Source: Paenibacillus rubinfantis (GTDB lineage Bacteria > Bacillota > Bacilli > Paenibacillales > Paenibacillaceae). Taken from it: DNA of 64,000 nt. The DNA lies in the NCBI RefSeq assembly GCF_001486505.1, contig NZ_LN909065.1:496001-560000 (forward strand). The letters run 5' to 3'. The position numbers and the translations under genes were made by a program. Numbering within the stretch: position 1 is the first letter of the stretch; the number at the start of each line of letters is the position of its first letter. Below, in pieces: positions 1 to 8,016 of this stretch. Under the pieces are notes generated by a model. It made no database searches. It was given only the letters and a program-made list of their open reading frames with translations, and was not told where the DNA came from.

Positions 1-231
1 GATGCCGTGAATGGAGCTGAGGTCGATCGTATCGCCGGAACCGGCCATCGCCATCGTCAGATCGGCCGTTTCCCGGGCGCTCATCCCTTGGTAAAACACG
101 GCCATCGCCCAAGCCGACATTTGGTAGTCGGGGATCTGCCCTTCGCTGTACCCTTTCACCAAGAAGTCGATCTCTTCCCTCGTGAGCTCCTGGCCATCCC
201 TTTTTTTACGGATCAGATCTACCGCTCTCAT
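1..231 (-). CDS. pdp: Pyrimidine-nucleoside phosphorylase, N-terminal part (cut by window edge)
   Basis: The first 77 codons are visible and the rest lies outside the window. The translation begins [20 protein letters not shown] and continues through a helical segment containing [18 protein letters not shown], which is the alpha domain typical of pyrimidine/thymidine phosphorylases. The family phosphorolyses uridine, thymidine and deoxyuridine to a base plus (deoxy)ribose-1-phosphate in the cytosol. The ATG at 231 is preceded by TAAGGAG. It follows purine nucleoside phosphorylase by 19 bases, after deoB, so the three form a nucleoside salvage operon: both phosphorylases make the sugar-1-phosphate that DeoB converts. 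Identity rests on the N-terminus only. Confidence 0.85.
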   Translation of the reverse strand, partial: MRAVDLIRKKRDGQELTREEIDFLVKGYSEGQIPDYQMSAWAMAVFYQGMSARETADLTMAMAGSGDTIDLSSIHGI

Positions 232-250
232 CGCTCCTTACCCCCGTTCC

Positions 251-1087
251 TTAGGCTTCGCCGATTTGCGGAATAATAGACAAAACAAGGCTCAAAAACT
301 TCTCGCGCACGCGCTCGGTTGTTTCCATAACCTCTTCATGGGACAACGGCTGATCCAAAATGCCAGAAGCCATGTTGCTGATGCAGGAGATGCCCAGCAC
401 CTCAATCCCCGCATGACGCGCCACGATCGTTTCGGAGACCGTGGACATACCCACCGCGTCAGCGCCTAGCGTTCGCAGCATACGGATTTCTGCCGGGGTC
501 TCATAGGTTGGGCCAAGCAAGCCGGCATAGACGCCCTCTTGCAAAGGAACCCCTTTATCCGCAGCAACCTTCCGGGCAATTTCGCGCAACCGGCGGCTGT
601 ACGCCTGGGACATGTCCGGGAAGCGGGCTCCGAGCTCGTTGTCGTTAGGTCCAACCAAAGGATTTCTGCCTGTCAGGTTCAGATGGTCGGAAATCAGCAT
701 TAAATCCCCCGGCTCATAGGACGTATTTACCCCGCCCGCTGCGTTCGTGACCAGCAGCGTCGTTACGCCCAACTCTTTCATCACACGAACCGGGAATGCA
801 GTCATCTCCGGCCCGTACCCTTCGTACATATGGAAACGTCCCTTCATCAGCACGACCGGCGTGCCTTGCACCGTTCCGATCAATAGCTCGCCCGCGTGGC
901 CTTCCACCGTCGACTGCGGGAAGAACGGGATATCGCGGTAGTCGATGCTGACCGGTTGCTCGATATGATCGGCCAATACGCCTAATCCGGAGCCCAGAAT
1001 TAATCCTACCTTCGGCGTAAGCGCCGACCGGGAACGGATATATTCCGCCGCTTCCCGGATCATGCCAATGGTTAATGTCGTTGTCAT
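251..1087 (-). CDS. punA: Purine-nucleoside phosphorylase, trimeric class
   Basis: A 278-residue protein that cleaves purine (deoxy)nucleosides with phosphate to free base and (deoxy)ribose-1-phosphate. Family landmarks are GLILGSGLG near residue 30, GHAGELLIG near 65, VTNAAGG near 110, the ETPAEIRMLRTLGADAVGMS block and the ISNMASG segment near the C-terminus; they mark the low-mass trimeric class (B. subtilis PupG) rather than hexameric DeoD. I start at the ATG at 1087 because GGAGG lies 8 bases upstream; a start five codons earlier has no ribosome site. It lies between deoB and pdp, all in one direction with short gaps. Confidence 0.93.
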   Translation of the reverse strand: MTTTLTIGMIREAAEYIRSRSALTPKVGLILGSGLGVLADHIEQPVSIDYRDIPFFPQSTVEGHAGELLIGTVQGTPVVLMKGRFHMYEGYGPEMTAFPVRVMKELGVTTLLVTNAAGGVNTSYEPGDLMLISDHLNLTGRNPLVGPNDNELGARFPDMSQAYSRRLREIARKVAADKGVPLQEGVYAGLLGPTYETPAEIRMLRTLGADAVGMSTVSETIVARHAGIEVLGISCISNMASGILDQPLSHEEVMETTERVREKFLSLVLSIIPQIGEA

Positions 1088-1144
1088 CTCGAAGTCCTCC
1101 AAAATATAAAATAAATCTCGCTCACCTTACTTGAACTCCCTTTC

Positions 1145-2332
1145 TTAAATGAGTTCGTTTAAGAAGCTTTTGCCGTGTTCGGTGGCATGCACCCCGAAAT
1201 TGTCGGCGATCGTCGCCGCCAAATCGGCATACGTGGCTCTGACGCCCAGGCTGCCCGGCTTGTTCAGGCTTGGCCCGTAAACAAGCAGCGGCACGTACTC
1301 ACGCGTATGGTCCGTTCCGGCATGAATCGGATCGTTGCCGTGATCGGCGGTAATGACCAGAAGGTCGTTTTCGCCTACGTTCTTCAGCAGATCCGGCAGC
1401 GCCACATCAAATTCCTCTAACGCGCGGGCGTAACCTTGCGGGTCACGGCGATGTCCGTAGAGGGAATCGAAATCAACAAGATTCGTAAACAGCAAGCCGG
1501 AGAAATCCTGGCCGATCCGCTGCAGCGTTTCCTCGATCCCGTGCTGGTTACTCTTCGTCGGATGCGACGAAGTAATGCCTTCCCCAGAGAAAATATCGCC
1601 GATTTTCCCGACAGCGACAACGTCTTTACCGGCATTCTTCAGCGCATTCAGCACCGTAGGTTCCGGCGGCTTCACCGCGTAATCATGGCGGTTTGGCGTG
1701 CGTTGGAAGTTGCCCGGCTGACCAACAAACGGACGGGCGATGACACGTCCAACGGAGTGCTCCGGCTCAAGCGTCAGCCGACGTGCGATTTCACAGGCGC
1801 GATACAATTCAGGCAGCGGAATAACCTCTTCATGGGCGGCGATTTGGAACACGCTGTCCGCCGAGGTATATACGATCCAATTGCCGGTTTTCATATGCTC
1901 TTCCCCAAGCTCCACGAGAATCTCCGTCCCGGAAGCCGGCTTGTTGCCGATGATTTTCCGCCCCGTTTCCTGTTCGAAGCGAGCGATCAAATCGCGTGGA
2001 AACCCGTTCGGATAGGTTTGGAACGGCGTTTCGATCTTCAGCCCCATCAGCTCCCAATGGCCGGTCATCGTATCCTTGCCGGAAGAGATTTCAGCCATTT
2101 TACCGAAGAAAGCGGTAGGCTCGTCCACCGGGCTCAAATTCGGCAGATCCGCGATATTGCCAAGTCCTAATTTTTGCAGGTTCGGCAGCTTTGTACCGGG
2201 TACGGTTTGCAGAATATGGCCTAGCGTATGTGCACCCTCGTCGCCGAAGTTTTTAGCGTCCGGCAGCTCGCCGATCCCCACGCTGTCGAGAACGATGACG
2301 GTCATTTTTCTAAAACGAATTCCGTTTTGCAT
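1145..2332 (-). CDS. deoB: Phosphopentomutase
   Basis: A 395-residue metalloenzyme of the alkaline phosphatase superfamily that interconverts (deoxy)ribose-1-phosphate and (deoxy)ribose-5-phosphate, feeding nucleoside sugars into central metabolism. Visible landmarks are the N-terminal metal-binding [15 protein letters not shown], the phosphoacceptor region [13 protein letters not shown] near residue 95, and C-terminal ITADHGNDP and DHTREYVP, which supply further metal ligands. Length is usual for the family. The ATG at 2332 follows AAAGGAG with 9-base spacing. It is the first of the three salvage genes and lies 33 bases after xerD, so it may share transcripts with it; this deoB-xerD neighbourhood matches B. 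subtilis drm-ripX. Confidence 0.96.
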   Translation of the reverse strand: MQNGIRFRKMTVIVLDSVGIGELPDAKNFGDEGAHTLGHILQTVPGTKLPNLQKLGLGNIADLPNLSPVDEPTAFFGKMAEISSGKDTMTGHWELMGLKIETPFQTYPNGFPRDLIARFEQETGRKIIGNKPASGTEILVELGEEHMKTGNWIVYTSADSVFQIAAHEEVIPLPELYRACEIARRLTLEPEHSVGRVIARPFVGQPGNFQRTPNRHDYAVKPPEPTVLNALKNAGKDVVAVGKIGDIFSGEGITSSHPTKSNQHGIEETLQRIGQDFSGLLFTNLVDFDSLYGHRRDPQGYARALEEFDVALPDLLKNVGENDLLVITADHGNDPIHAGTDHTREYVPLLVYGPSLNKPGSLGVRATYADLAATIADNFGVHATEHGKSFLNELI

Positions 2333-2365
2333 CTTCTATCACTCCTTTAATCTATGCAGCTATAG

Positions 2366-3337
2366 TTATCCCTTGCCTGAAGGGAAAACATTCTGCCTGT
2401 CTTTCGGTAATGCTTCCTCCGCGGCTTTCGGTGCTTCCGGCTCGCGTTTAGCTCGCGGATGGAAGGCATCGTAAACCGTTTTGAGATTAGACCGCGAACG
2501 GTTAACGTACATTTGAATCGTCGAGGCATCAGAGTGTCCCAGCAGCTCCTGTACCGACCAGACGTCCGCCCCCCGCTCCAAGAGATGAACGGCAAAGGAA
2601 TGGCGCAGCGTATGCGGCGTGATGTCGCTCGAAATCCCGGCCTCCTGGCCGTACTTTTTGATCACTTTCCAGAAGCCTTGGCGGCTAATCCGTCCTCCCC
2701 GGCGATTCGGAAACAAGGCGGGATTGTCATCCTCGCCCACGACCATATGGAGACGTCCTTCCCGTAAATATCGGTCCAACCATTCCGCCGTGACGCCGCC
2801 AAACGGGATGATCCGCTCTTTCCCCCGCTCGCCGGAGCAGCGGAGAAAATGGAGCTCTAAGTTCACGTCATCTTGATTCAGCGAGATCAGCTCAGAGACG
2901 CGGATACCGGTCGCATAAAGCAGCTCCAGCATCGCTTTATCCCGCAGACCCAGCGGTGTATCGGGTTTCGGTGTGTCGAGCAACCGTTCGATTTCCTCAA
3001 CGGTCAGCGCTTGCGGCGGTTTTTTTTCAACTTTCGGCACCTCCAGCATCACAAAGGGATCCTGGTCAATCCGCCGCTCCCGCAGCAAATACTGAAAAAA
3101 AGCGCGAAGGGTCACGGATACACGCTGAATCGTTGCCGGAGCTTTGCCGCGTTCTTTCAGATGAGCGAAATAGAGTAGAATCCCCGCACGAGTCACTTGG
3201 CGATAATCGTTGATCTGCTTGTCCTGCAAATAAGTTATGTACTGCTTCAGATCCCGCGCATAGGATTCCCGAGTCGCTTCGCTTAACCCCCGCTGCCCGG
3301 CTAAAAATGAAATAAAAGAGGCCGCATCCCGTTCCAT
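2366..3337 (-). CDS. xerD: Site-specific tyrosine recombinase XerD (RipX)
   Basis: A 323-residue recombinase that, with XerC (CodV), resolves chromosome dimers at dif. An N-terminal SAM-like core-binding domain covers about residues 1-90 and the catalytic domain follows. Active-site elements visible are the Arg of TGIRVSEL, the H-x-x-R of TPHTLRHSF, the His of LLGHSDAS and the Tyr of STIQMYVNRS. The C-terminus carries an additional charged tail after FHPRAKR. The ATG at 3337 has AAAGGAGG 8 bases upstream and is preferred to a longer frame start at 3385. It sits between yqzK and deoB as in B. subtilis. XerC is not in the window; assignment to XerD rather than XerC is from synteny. Confidence 0.93.
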   Translation of the reverse strand: MERDAASFISFLAGQRGLSEATRESYARDLKQYITYLQDKQINDYRQVTRAGILLYFAHLKERGKAPATIQRVSVTLRAFFQYLLRERRIDQDPFVMLEVPKVEKKPPQALTVEEIERLLDTPKPDTPLGLRDKAMLELLYATGIRVSELISLNQDDVNLELHFLRCSGERGKERIIPFGGVTAEWLDRYLREGRLHMVVGEDDNPALFPNRRGGRISRQGFWKVIKKYGQEAGISSDITPHTLRHSFAVHLLERGADVWSVQELLGHSDASTIQMYVNRSRSNLKTVYDAFHPRAKREPEAPKAAEEALPKDRQNVFPSGKG

Positions 3338-3444
3338 GCGTTGCGCCTCCTTTCTAGGTTGTCGAATACCATGTATGTTCGCCATCGACTCTGTCTACTA
3401 CTTCCACATCGTGACGGGAAATCCCTGCTGCTCTTGGCGACGGA

Positions 3445-3681
3445 CTACTCTCCATACCAAAAAAACAGCTTGAGCCGATCCGCCATCGTCTCCATCCCGG
3501 CGCTTCCCGGAACACCTTCCCGGAATACCTTCACCGCCGATCCTTCGGGAACGCGGTACTTGTCCTCGTGGAATACATAGTCGTCCAAAAGACCCAACGC
3601 CTTATAAAAAGTATACGCAAGTGCAACGAATAGGATCAAATACTTCCCCGATCTCAGCCATTTGCGAAGCGATATGACCAT
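3445..3681 (-). CDS. yqzK: DUF4227 small membrane protein (YqzK)
   Basis: A 78-residue protein with one N-terminal transmembrane segment (YLILFVALAYTFYKALGLL, residues about 14-32) followed by a soluble basic and aromatic tail ending KLFFWYGE. Size, topology and its place between fur and xerD match the B. subtilis YqzK family (DUF4227), whose role is unknown. The gene is 107 bases upstream of xerD and about 145 bases downstream of the fur terminator, so it probably heads the transcript into xerD. No function is claimed. Confidence 0.85.
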   Translation of the reverse strand: MVISLRKWLRSGKYLILFVALAYTFYKALGLLDDYVFHEDKYRVPEGSAVKVFREGVPGSAGMETMADRLKLFFWYGE

Positions 3682-3826
3682 ATAAGCCTCTTCCTCTCTC
3701 TCGTTCGTACAGCATCCAGCTGCAAGCTTGGACGCGTCTATGTAATCAGTATATCGAGAGGAGTCGGCGAGTATGCGCCAACAGACTCAATCCGTCGGAT
3801 AAACTCCGCTGCCGCCAAGGCAACGT

Positions 3827-3860
3827 AAAAAGCTCCCTACGGCAGGGCCGTAAAGAGCTC
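3827..3860 (-). terminator. Terminator after fur
   Basis: Read on the minus strand, GAGCTC and TACGGC fold against GCCGTA and GGGAGC around a short CCT loop and are followed by a run of T. It begins 10 bases after the fur stop codon, so it should end the fur transcript. Confidence 0.8.
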
Positions 3861-3870
3861 GGCTTAATGA

Positions 3871-4347
3871 TCATGATTTCTTATTGCCAGTTCCCGGCGA
3901 GTCGTTGTTCTTGTCCTTGCATCGGTAACAAATGCCCTGAAAATCCAATCGGTGATCCAGCACCGTAAAATTGAATTCCTTCTCCAAGCGTTCCTCTAAG
4001 GGTCCAAGCCAATCCTCGCGAATTTCATCCATTGCCCCACATTGAACGCAGATCAAATGGTGGTGATGATGTTTTGTCGTATCGGTACGCAGGTCGTACC
4101 GGGCTACTCCGTCACCGAAGTTGATCTTCTCCACGACATGAAGCTCGCTGAGCAATTCCAATGTTCGATAAACCGTGGCCAGGCCGATTTCCGGCGCTTT
4201 GTCCTTGACGAGCATGAAAACATCTTCCGCACTGAGATGATCGTCTTCATTTTCGAGCAATACGCGTACCGTGGCTTCCCGCTGGGGCGTCAATTTGTAA
4301 CCGTGGGATTGTAACTGCTGTTTGATTTTTTCGATCTTTGCTTCCAT
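3871..4347 (-). CDS. fur: Ferric uptake regulator Fur
   Basis: A 158-residue Fur-family metal-dependent repressor. The N-terminal winged helix (about residues 1-85) contains LTPQREATVRVLL and the recognition-helix region IGLATVYRTLELL. The dimerisation domain has the metal site HHHHHLICVQCG, with a first CxxC (CVQC) and a later C-x-x-C (CYRC), the structural zinc pair. It is expected to repress iron uptake with Fe2+ as co-repressor. Of the two Fur-family genes in this window, this one is the true Fur by synteny (spoIIM - fur - yqzK - xerD), and the one near 57.5 kb resembles Zur. The ATG at 4347 follows GGGGAGGG. A sigma-A promoter lies 60 bases upstream. Confidence 0.92.
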   Translation of the reverse strand: MEAKIEKIKQQLQSHGYKLTPQREATVRVLLENEDDHLSAEDVFMLVKDKAPEIGLATVYRTLELLSELHVVEKINFGDGVARYDLRTDTTKHHHHHLICVQCGAMDEIREDWLGPLEERLEKEFNFTVLDHRLDFQGICYRCKDKNNDSPGTGNKKS

Positions 4348-4406
4348 GTTATCCCTCCCCCAGCCCTTGCCGCACATCCAAAAAAAGTTCAATAACCACT
4401 TCTTTC

Positions 4407-4436
4407 ATTATAGGGGGAGTTATTCAACAAAGTCAA
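4407..4436 (-). promoter_or_regulatory. Sigma-A promoter of fur, flanked by an inverted repeat
   Basis: On the minus strand TTGACT, an 18-base spacer and a perfect TATAAT. A 10-base element in the spacer (GTTGAATAAC, 4419-4428) is matched by an inverted copy with one mismatch just past the -10 (4387-4396). That layout would suit an operator, though it is not a classical 19-base Fur box. Confidence 0.8.
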
Positions 4437-4492
4437 ACATTTTACTAGAGTTGTCTTCCTCCGGCAAGCCCTGTCATGATTCGATACCAAGC

Positions 4493-4540
4493 AAAAAAAT
4501 AAGATGCCCCCGTAAAGTGAAATCTCACTTCAGAGGCATC
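4493..4540 (-). terminator. Terminator after spoIIM
   Basis: Minus strand: GATGCC pairs with GGCATC and AAGTGA with TCACTT around AATC, followed by a run of seven T. It starts 30 bases after the spoIIM stop and insulates fur from it. Confidence 0.85.
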
Positions 4541-4570
4541 CTGGAAAAATTTCAATACACAAGCTCCACT

Positions 4571-5197
4571 TTATGCAATCAACGGCGTCACCCAGCTCAT
4601 CATCACCGGGGTCACCCAGGTTTCAAATGAGGATACCGCGAGCAGCACTGCGGCCATGGCCAGCGTCAGCCCCGTGTAAGACAGGAACGGACGGGTGGCA
4701 TGCCCGGTACGGCTCATTAGGACGCGCGAGCGGATGATGTTCAGCGAGAAGCCAACGGCTGCCACGCTGGCGATCAACAGCGCCGGAATCACGATCAAAT
4801 TGTGTGGTGCCACCGAAACCAGAGCGAACAGCAGCCCCTTCCAGGTATATTGGCCAACCAGACAGCCAACCGTGAAGCCGATCAGCACGCCTTTTAAAAA
4901 ATCAAGGATCAGGATGCCCGGGAGTCCGATGACGGATAACCCAAGCAACCAGATCAGTCCCAGCCATTTCAAATGCAAGGTGGCTACGTCCCAAAACGAT
5001 TGCGGCTGGAAATCGGCTCCACTCTCGTTGATCGATAGAAAAAAATCGCCCAAATAACGGGAGATATCCTGTTGTTGTTCCAAGGTTAACGCATTGACCA
5101 TTAATGCGCCGAATACGACGCCCATCAAAAACAGCACGGAAACAAAAATGTAAAGCGGCGTTTGGTCTTTGAGCGCATGGCGAATGGGATGCAGCAT
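4571..5197 (-). CDS. spoIIM: Stage II sporulation protein M
   Basis: A 208-residue integral membrane protein with about five transmembrane segments, the first at residues 15-37 (LYIFVSVLFLMGVVFGALMV). SpoIIM works with SpoIID and SpoIIP in the mother cell to drive septal peptidoglycan thinning and engulfment. The motif FLKGVLIGFTVG and the SVAPHNLIVIPALLIAS stretch are typical of the SpoIIM/Stage II M family. The ATG at 5197 is preceded by AGGAGG. It is monocistronic: a terminator follows, and a sigma-E-like promoter lies about 45 bases upstream, fitting the known mother-cell timing of this gene in B. subtilis. Confidence 0.95.
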   Translation of the reverse strand: MLHPIRHALKDQTPLYIFVSVLFLMGVVFGALMVNALTLEQQQDISRYLGDFFLSINESGADFQPQSFWDVATLHLKWLGLIWLLGLSVIGLPGILILDFLKGVLIGFTVGCLVGQYTWKGLLFALVSVAPHNLIVIPALLIASVAAVGFSLNIIRSRVLMSRTGHATRPFLSYTGLTLAMAAVLLAVSSFETWVTPVMMSWVTPLIA

Positions 5198-5238
5198 CGA
5201 ATTTTGCCTCCTAGCTTGTTCTATAGGGTCTTATCCTT

Positions 5239-5267
5239 AACCTATGAACAAGCCTGCTCGCCTATGC
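5239..5267 (-). promoter_or_regulatory. Possible sigma-E promoter of spoIIM
   Basis: Minus strand GCATAGG, 14-base spacer, CATAGGTT. The ATA core of the -35 and the CATA core of the -10 fit sigma-E, but the second half of the -10 is poor. Supported mainly by the known sigma-E control of spoIIM. Confidence 0.4.
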
Positions 5268-5296
5268 CTGCTTCTTGTCGGAGCGCTTTGGGCAAA

Positions 5297-6505
5297 TCAG
5301 GATTTTTTGACTTTGCCGTAAATCCCGCCGCCTCCGGCACTGAGTTCAAGTCTGCCGCTGCGGGCCAAGCCAATCCGTTCCGCTAATTCGGCGCCCGCCA
5401 CCTCGGCCAGTTCCCCCTCTGGTACATGATGCAAAATGTTCATCTCCGTGCCGAACCTTTTCAGCAACAGCTCTAATTTGGCCGGACCCAAGCCCGGAAT
5501 AAACTCCAGGGGGACCTGGTAATGGTACGGCGGGCGATGGCCCGGAACCGTTGGCTCCGTTCGATCCGCGATCGAGCGGATGCGGTCGAGCACCCCCCGC
5601 ACCAGCTTCGGGCTGCCGCAATACGGACAGCGTTCTACCGCCACCTCCGCCTCGTCGATGATATAGTTGCAGTTGCTGCAGTAGGTGCGATGATATTTGC
5701 CAAGACGCGGATTCAGCCCGTAATTGCCAGCCACGTGGCGTCCATCCTCGCGCCGCAGCGCTTTGGCGAATTCGAGGTAACTCGCTTCCTTTAGACGAAG
5801 CTCGTTGTACTCCCGCCCGATTTTGCCTAACGAGTGGGCGTCAGAATTGGTCAAGATCGTAAAAGGATCAAGCTCGCTGATTAACCCGGCCATGTCGGTG
5901 TCGGCGCTGAGTCCAAGCTCCACCGCGCTGATTAGAGACAGGTCCAGCACCTCCGACATCCTCGGGGCGCAGCTCCCATAAATGCTTCGATGGGGCGTAA
6001 AAATATGGGCGGGGATCATCATACCGCCGCGGGCATAAACCTCTTCCTGCAACACAACAGCCGGAGCGTACACGCGCTGCGAGCTCAATCCGACGTTTTT
6101 CATTCGAGGCTTCAGCCAATCGGTGAAACCTCGAATCGTCTCCAAATGGGGGAAAAAGGCCAATAAATGCGCCGGCCCCATTCCCGGCTCCCGAATCTCC
6201 AGCTCACTGCCGAGCAGAATTGTCGTCCCCTGATAAGCGATACCTCCATCCTTCAGCTCCTGCATTTCGCCCCGCTCCAGACAAAGCGCGATATCCTCCT
6301 GCACCCCGGGGGCATGGCAGTCGATGATGCCGACAAGCCCGATGCCCTTGCGCTGCGCCGCCTCCCTTGCGATACCGGCGAAGGTTAGATCTCGGCTGCC
6401 GCTGATTTTGACCGGTTCTCCTCGACCGGTTCGCCCGATGTGGATATGCAAATCGGCAAACAGGGTTGTCAGCTGATCCGAAACGGAATCGGAACGTTCG
6501 CTCAT
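5297..6505 (-). CDS. Endonuclease Q-like PHP-domain protein
   Basis: A 402-residue protein with an N-terminal PHP metal-hydrolase domain (ADLHIHIGRT near residue 20, IIDCHAPG, then PAHIFTPH and TNSDAHS), a central four-cysteine zinc module (CSNC then CPYC, about residues 285-310) and a C-terminal helix-hairpin-helix-like region (FIPGLGPAKLELLLKRFG). This order is that of endonuclease Q, which nicks DNA 5' of deaminated bases such as uracil and hypoxanthine. The ATG at 6505 overlaps the TGA of the upstream Nudix gene (ATGA), so translation is coupled; a longer frame would begin at a TTG inside that gene. Function is inferred from family, not proven here. Confidence 0.8.
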   Translation of the reverse strand: MSERSDSVSDQLTTLFADLHIHIGRTGRGEPVKISGSRDLTFAGIAREAAQRKGIGLVGIIDCHAPGVQEDIALCLERGEMQELKDGGIAYQGTTILLGSELEIREPGMGPAHLLAFFPHLETIRGFTDWLKPRMKNVGLSSQRVYAPAVVLQEEVYARGGMMIPAHIFTPHRSIYGSCAPRMSEVLDLSLISAVELGLSADTDMAGLISELDPFTILTNSDAHSLGKIGREYNELRLKEASYLEFAKALRREDGRHVAGNYGLNPRLGKYHRTYCSNCNYIIDEAEVAVERCPYCGSPKLVRGVLDRIRSIADRTEPTVPGHRPPYHYQVPLEFIPGLGPAKLELLLKRFGTEMNILHHVPEGELAEVAGAELAERIGLARSGRLELSAGGGGIYGKVKKS

Positions 6506-7068
6506 ATCCCGGTCCCCGCCGATCCGCGTGCATTCCGGAGCTGCCAAATATAAACCGCCATAATCGTTTTGGCATCGGCAATCCGCCCTTCGGCGATCAG
6601 GTCCAGCGCCTCTTCCAGCGTCGCCTCCTGAACCTCCAGGAATTCATCCTCATCCAGCGACATTTCTCCCGGGCTCAATTGCTCAGCCAAATAAAGATGA
6701 ATGATTTCATCCGCGAACCCTGGCGAGGTATAAAACGAATGCAAATGCGTCAGCTTATCGCAGCGATATCCGGTTTCCTCCTGAAGTTCGCGAACCGCTG
6801 CTTCCGCAGGATCTTCCCCCTTCTCCAATTTGCCGGCCGGAATCTCCAATTCGCAGCGCCCCATCGCCTGCCGGTATTGGTCCACCAGCAGCAAGCGCCC
6901 CTCATGCACCGCCAATACGGCTACGGCACCCGGATGCTTAACGATTTCACGGGTTGCCGTCGTTCCGTCCGGCAGCTGGACCGTATCGATTTGCAGAGAA
7001 ATCACTTTTCCGCTGAATACCGGCTCCGTCGAGACCGTGGTTTCGTTTAATTTATTGTTATCTGCCAT
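6502..7068 (-). CDS. nudF: ADP-ribose pyrophosphatase, Nudix family
   Basis: A 188-residue Nudix hydrolase expected to split ADP-ribose to AMP and ribose-5-phosphate in the cytosol. The Nudix box is complete: GKLEKGE followed by AAVRELQEETGY, giving the metal-binding REXXEE core. IPAGK just before it and FYTSPGFADE after it are typical of the ADP-ribose subgroup. The ATG at 7068 has AAAGGAGG upstream. It overlaps the endonuclease Q-like gene by four bases, so the pair is one operon joining nucleotide sanitation with repair. In B. subtilis nudF also lies beside mciZ, as it does here. Confidence 0.9.
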   Translation of the reverse strand: MADNNKLNETTVSTEPVFSGKVISLQIDTVQLPDGTTATREIVKHPGAVAVLAVHEGRLLLVDQYRQAMGRCELEIPAGKLEKGEDPAEAAVRELQEETGYRCDKLTHLHSFYTSPGFADEIIHLYLAEQLSPGEMSLDEDEFLEVQEATLEEALDLIAEGRIADAKTIMAVYIWQLRNARGSAGTGI

Positions 7069-7107
7069 TATATTTCCTCCTTTATCGGGCCTAAGCCATT
7101 CCATCAA

Positions 7108-7136
7108 TCATAACTTGTCCGCACCGGACATATGGT
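7108..7136 (+). promoter_or_regulatory. Possible sigma-E promoter in front of mciZ
   Basis: TCATAAC, a 13-base spacer and CATATGGT, about 40 bases before the start codon. The CATA cores fit sigma-E while flanking positions are weak. It is given because B. subtilis mciZ is made in the mother cell under sigma-E. Confidence 0.35.
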
Positions 7137-7173
7137 GTTATTATACCAAACCTGTTCGGAAAGGAGCCCCCTC

Positions 7174-7353
7174 ATGAAAAGCTATTTCACAGCGGACTGC
7201 GTACGCGCCCAGGGCAAAGGCTGGCAAATTCGCGTCCTGTTATCCCAATGGATGAAAGAAGCCGGACGCGACATCAAAATCGCCGATTTGATCCAAACCT
7301 ATCAAACTCGTTATTCAGTTAGGGCAATTCCGGTTAATAGAAGGAGGGGGTGA
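7174..7353 (+). CDS. mciZ: Probable MciZ, mother-cell inhibitor of FtsZ
   Basis: A 59-residue basic protein starting MKSYFTADCVRAQ. The core GKGWQIRVLLSQWMKEAGR resembles the GKAWEIRAKLKEYGR-type core of B. subtilis MciZ, the 40-residue peptide that caps FtsZ filaments in the mother cell and stops Z-ring formation there. This version has a C-terminal extension of about 15 residues rich in Arg (YSVRAIPVNRRRG). The ATG at 7174 follows AAAGGAG with good spacing. It is divergent from nudF, the same neighbour as in B. subtilis, and lies 3 bases before a TPR gene. The match is by eye and short, so it is probable rather than certain. Confidence 0.65.
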   Translation: MKSYFTADCVRAQGKGWQIRVLLSQWMKEAGRDIKIADLIQTYQTRYSVRAIPVNRRRG

Positions 7354-7356
7354 ATT

Positions 7357-7920
7357 ATGCGCAGTCCTACCGGACAGCCTCAAAACATGGGTAAACTTGT
7401 AGAAATGATTCAAAACGCCGTAACGACGGGACGGCTCGATGTCGCCGAACAACTGGCGGGACAAACGGACCACTATTTGCTTAGTGAGTTGGTACAATCC
7501 TTATATAAAGAAGGTTATGTCACGTTAGCCAAGGAACGGCTGATGCAGATGGAACCTCAATTGCTTCGCAACCCTTCCCCCCCATTTTTAGAGATCAGCC
7601 TGATCTGGGCGGAGATCTGCTACGATGAGAAGAGGTATGATGAAGCCGCCCCCATCTTTGAAGCGATCGCCGAGCAGAATCCCGATTTCGCTGCGGCCCG
7701 TTTTGGCGCGGCCTCCTGTTACTTGCAAGTGGCGATCGCCAATTTGGAGCGGCGCATCCAGCTGTACCACTCGCCCAAGGCAGAACAGGAGAAAATCTGC
7801 AAATATTTAGACGACTTCCACCAAGCCTTAAATCTGATTCAGACCTCAGGCTGGCATACCGAGTGGAACGCTGTGCAGGTTCGTCATTTCCCGGCCAAGC
7901 CGGCTACCCTGCTGCATTAG
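7357..7920 (+). CDS. TPR-like protein of unknown function
   Basis: A 187-residue, mostly helical, soluble protein. Residues about 85-125 contain a tetratricopeptide-like helical pair (AEICYDEKRYDEAAPIFEAI, then NPDFAAARFGAASCYLQVA). No enzyme motif or signal peptide is seen. The ATG follows GAAGGAGGGGG and lies three bases after the mciZ stop, so the two are cotranscribed and probably share timing. The link to cell division or sporulation is only by position. No known product name can be assigned. Confidence 0.75.
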   Translation: MRSPTGQPQNMGKLVEMIQNAVTTGRLDVAEQLAGQTDHYLLSELVQSLYKEGYVTLAKERLMQMEPQLLRNPSPPFLEISLIWAEICYDEKRYDEAAPIFEAIAEQNPDFAAARFGAASCYLQVAIANLERRIQLYHSPKAEQEKICKYLDDFHQALNLIQTSGWHTEWNAVQVRHFPAKPATLLH

Positions 7921-7954
7921 AGCGATTTCCTCTCAACGAATGGACGTCTTTCTT

Positions 7955-7988
7955 GAAAAAAGGCCCGGTGCCTATTCCCGCACCGGGC
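7955..7988 (-). terminator. Terminator after the yqjE-like peptidase gene
   Basis: Minus strand GCCCGGTGC pairs with GCACCGGGC around an 8-base loop, followed by a run of six T. It lies 28 bases after the peptidase stop; the stem also sits 35 bases after the TPR gene on the other strand. Confidence 0.88.
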
Positions 7989-8016
7989 ATCCGCGTATCC
8001 TCGGATAACGCTTAAC

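Noticed and set aside
1436..2170. A 244-codon plus-strand frame over deoB
   Set aside because: It is the complement of deoB, composition is Arg/His rich without motifs; GC-driven shadow.
2366..3337. Phage integrase interpretation of the tyrosine recombinase
   Set aside because: Length, conserved blocks and synteny with fur, yqzK and deoB fit chromosomal XerD; no phage genes or att repeats near.
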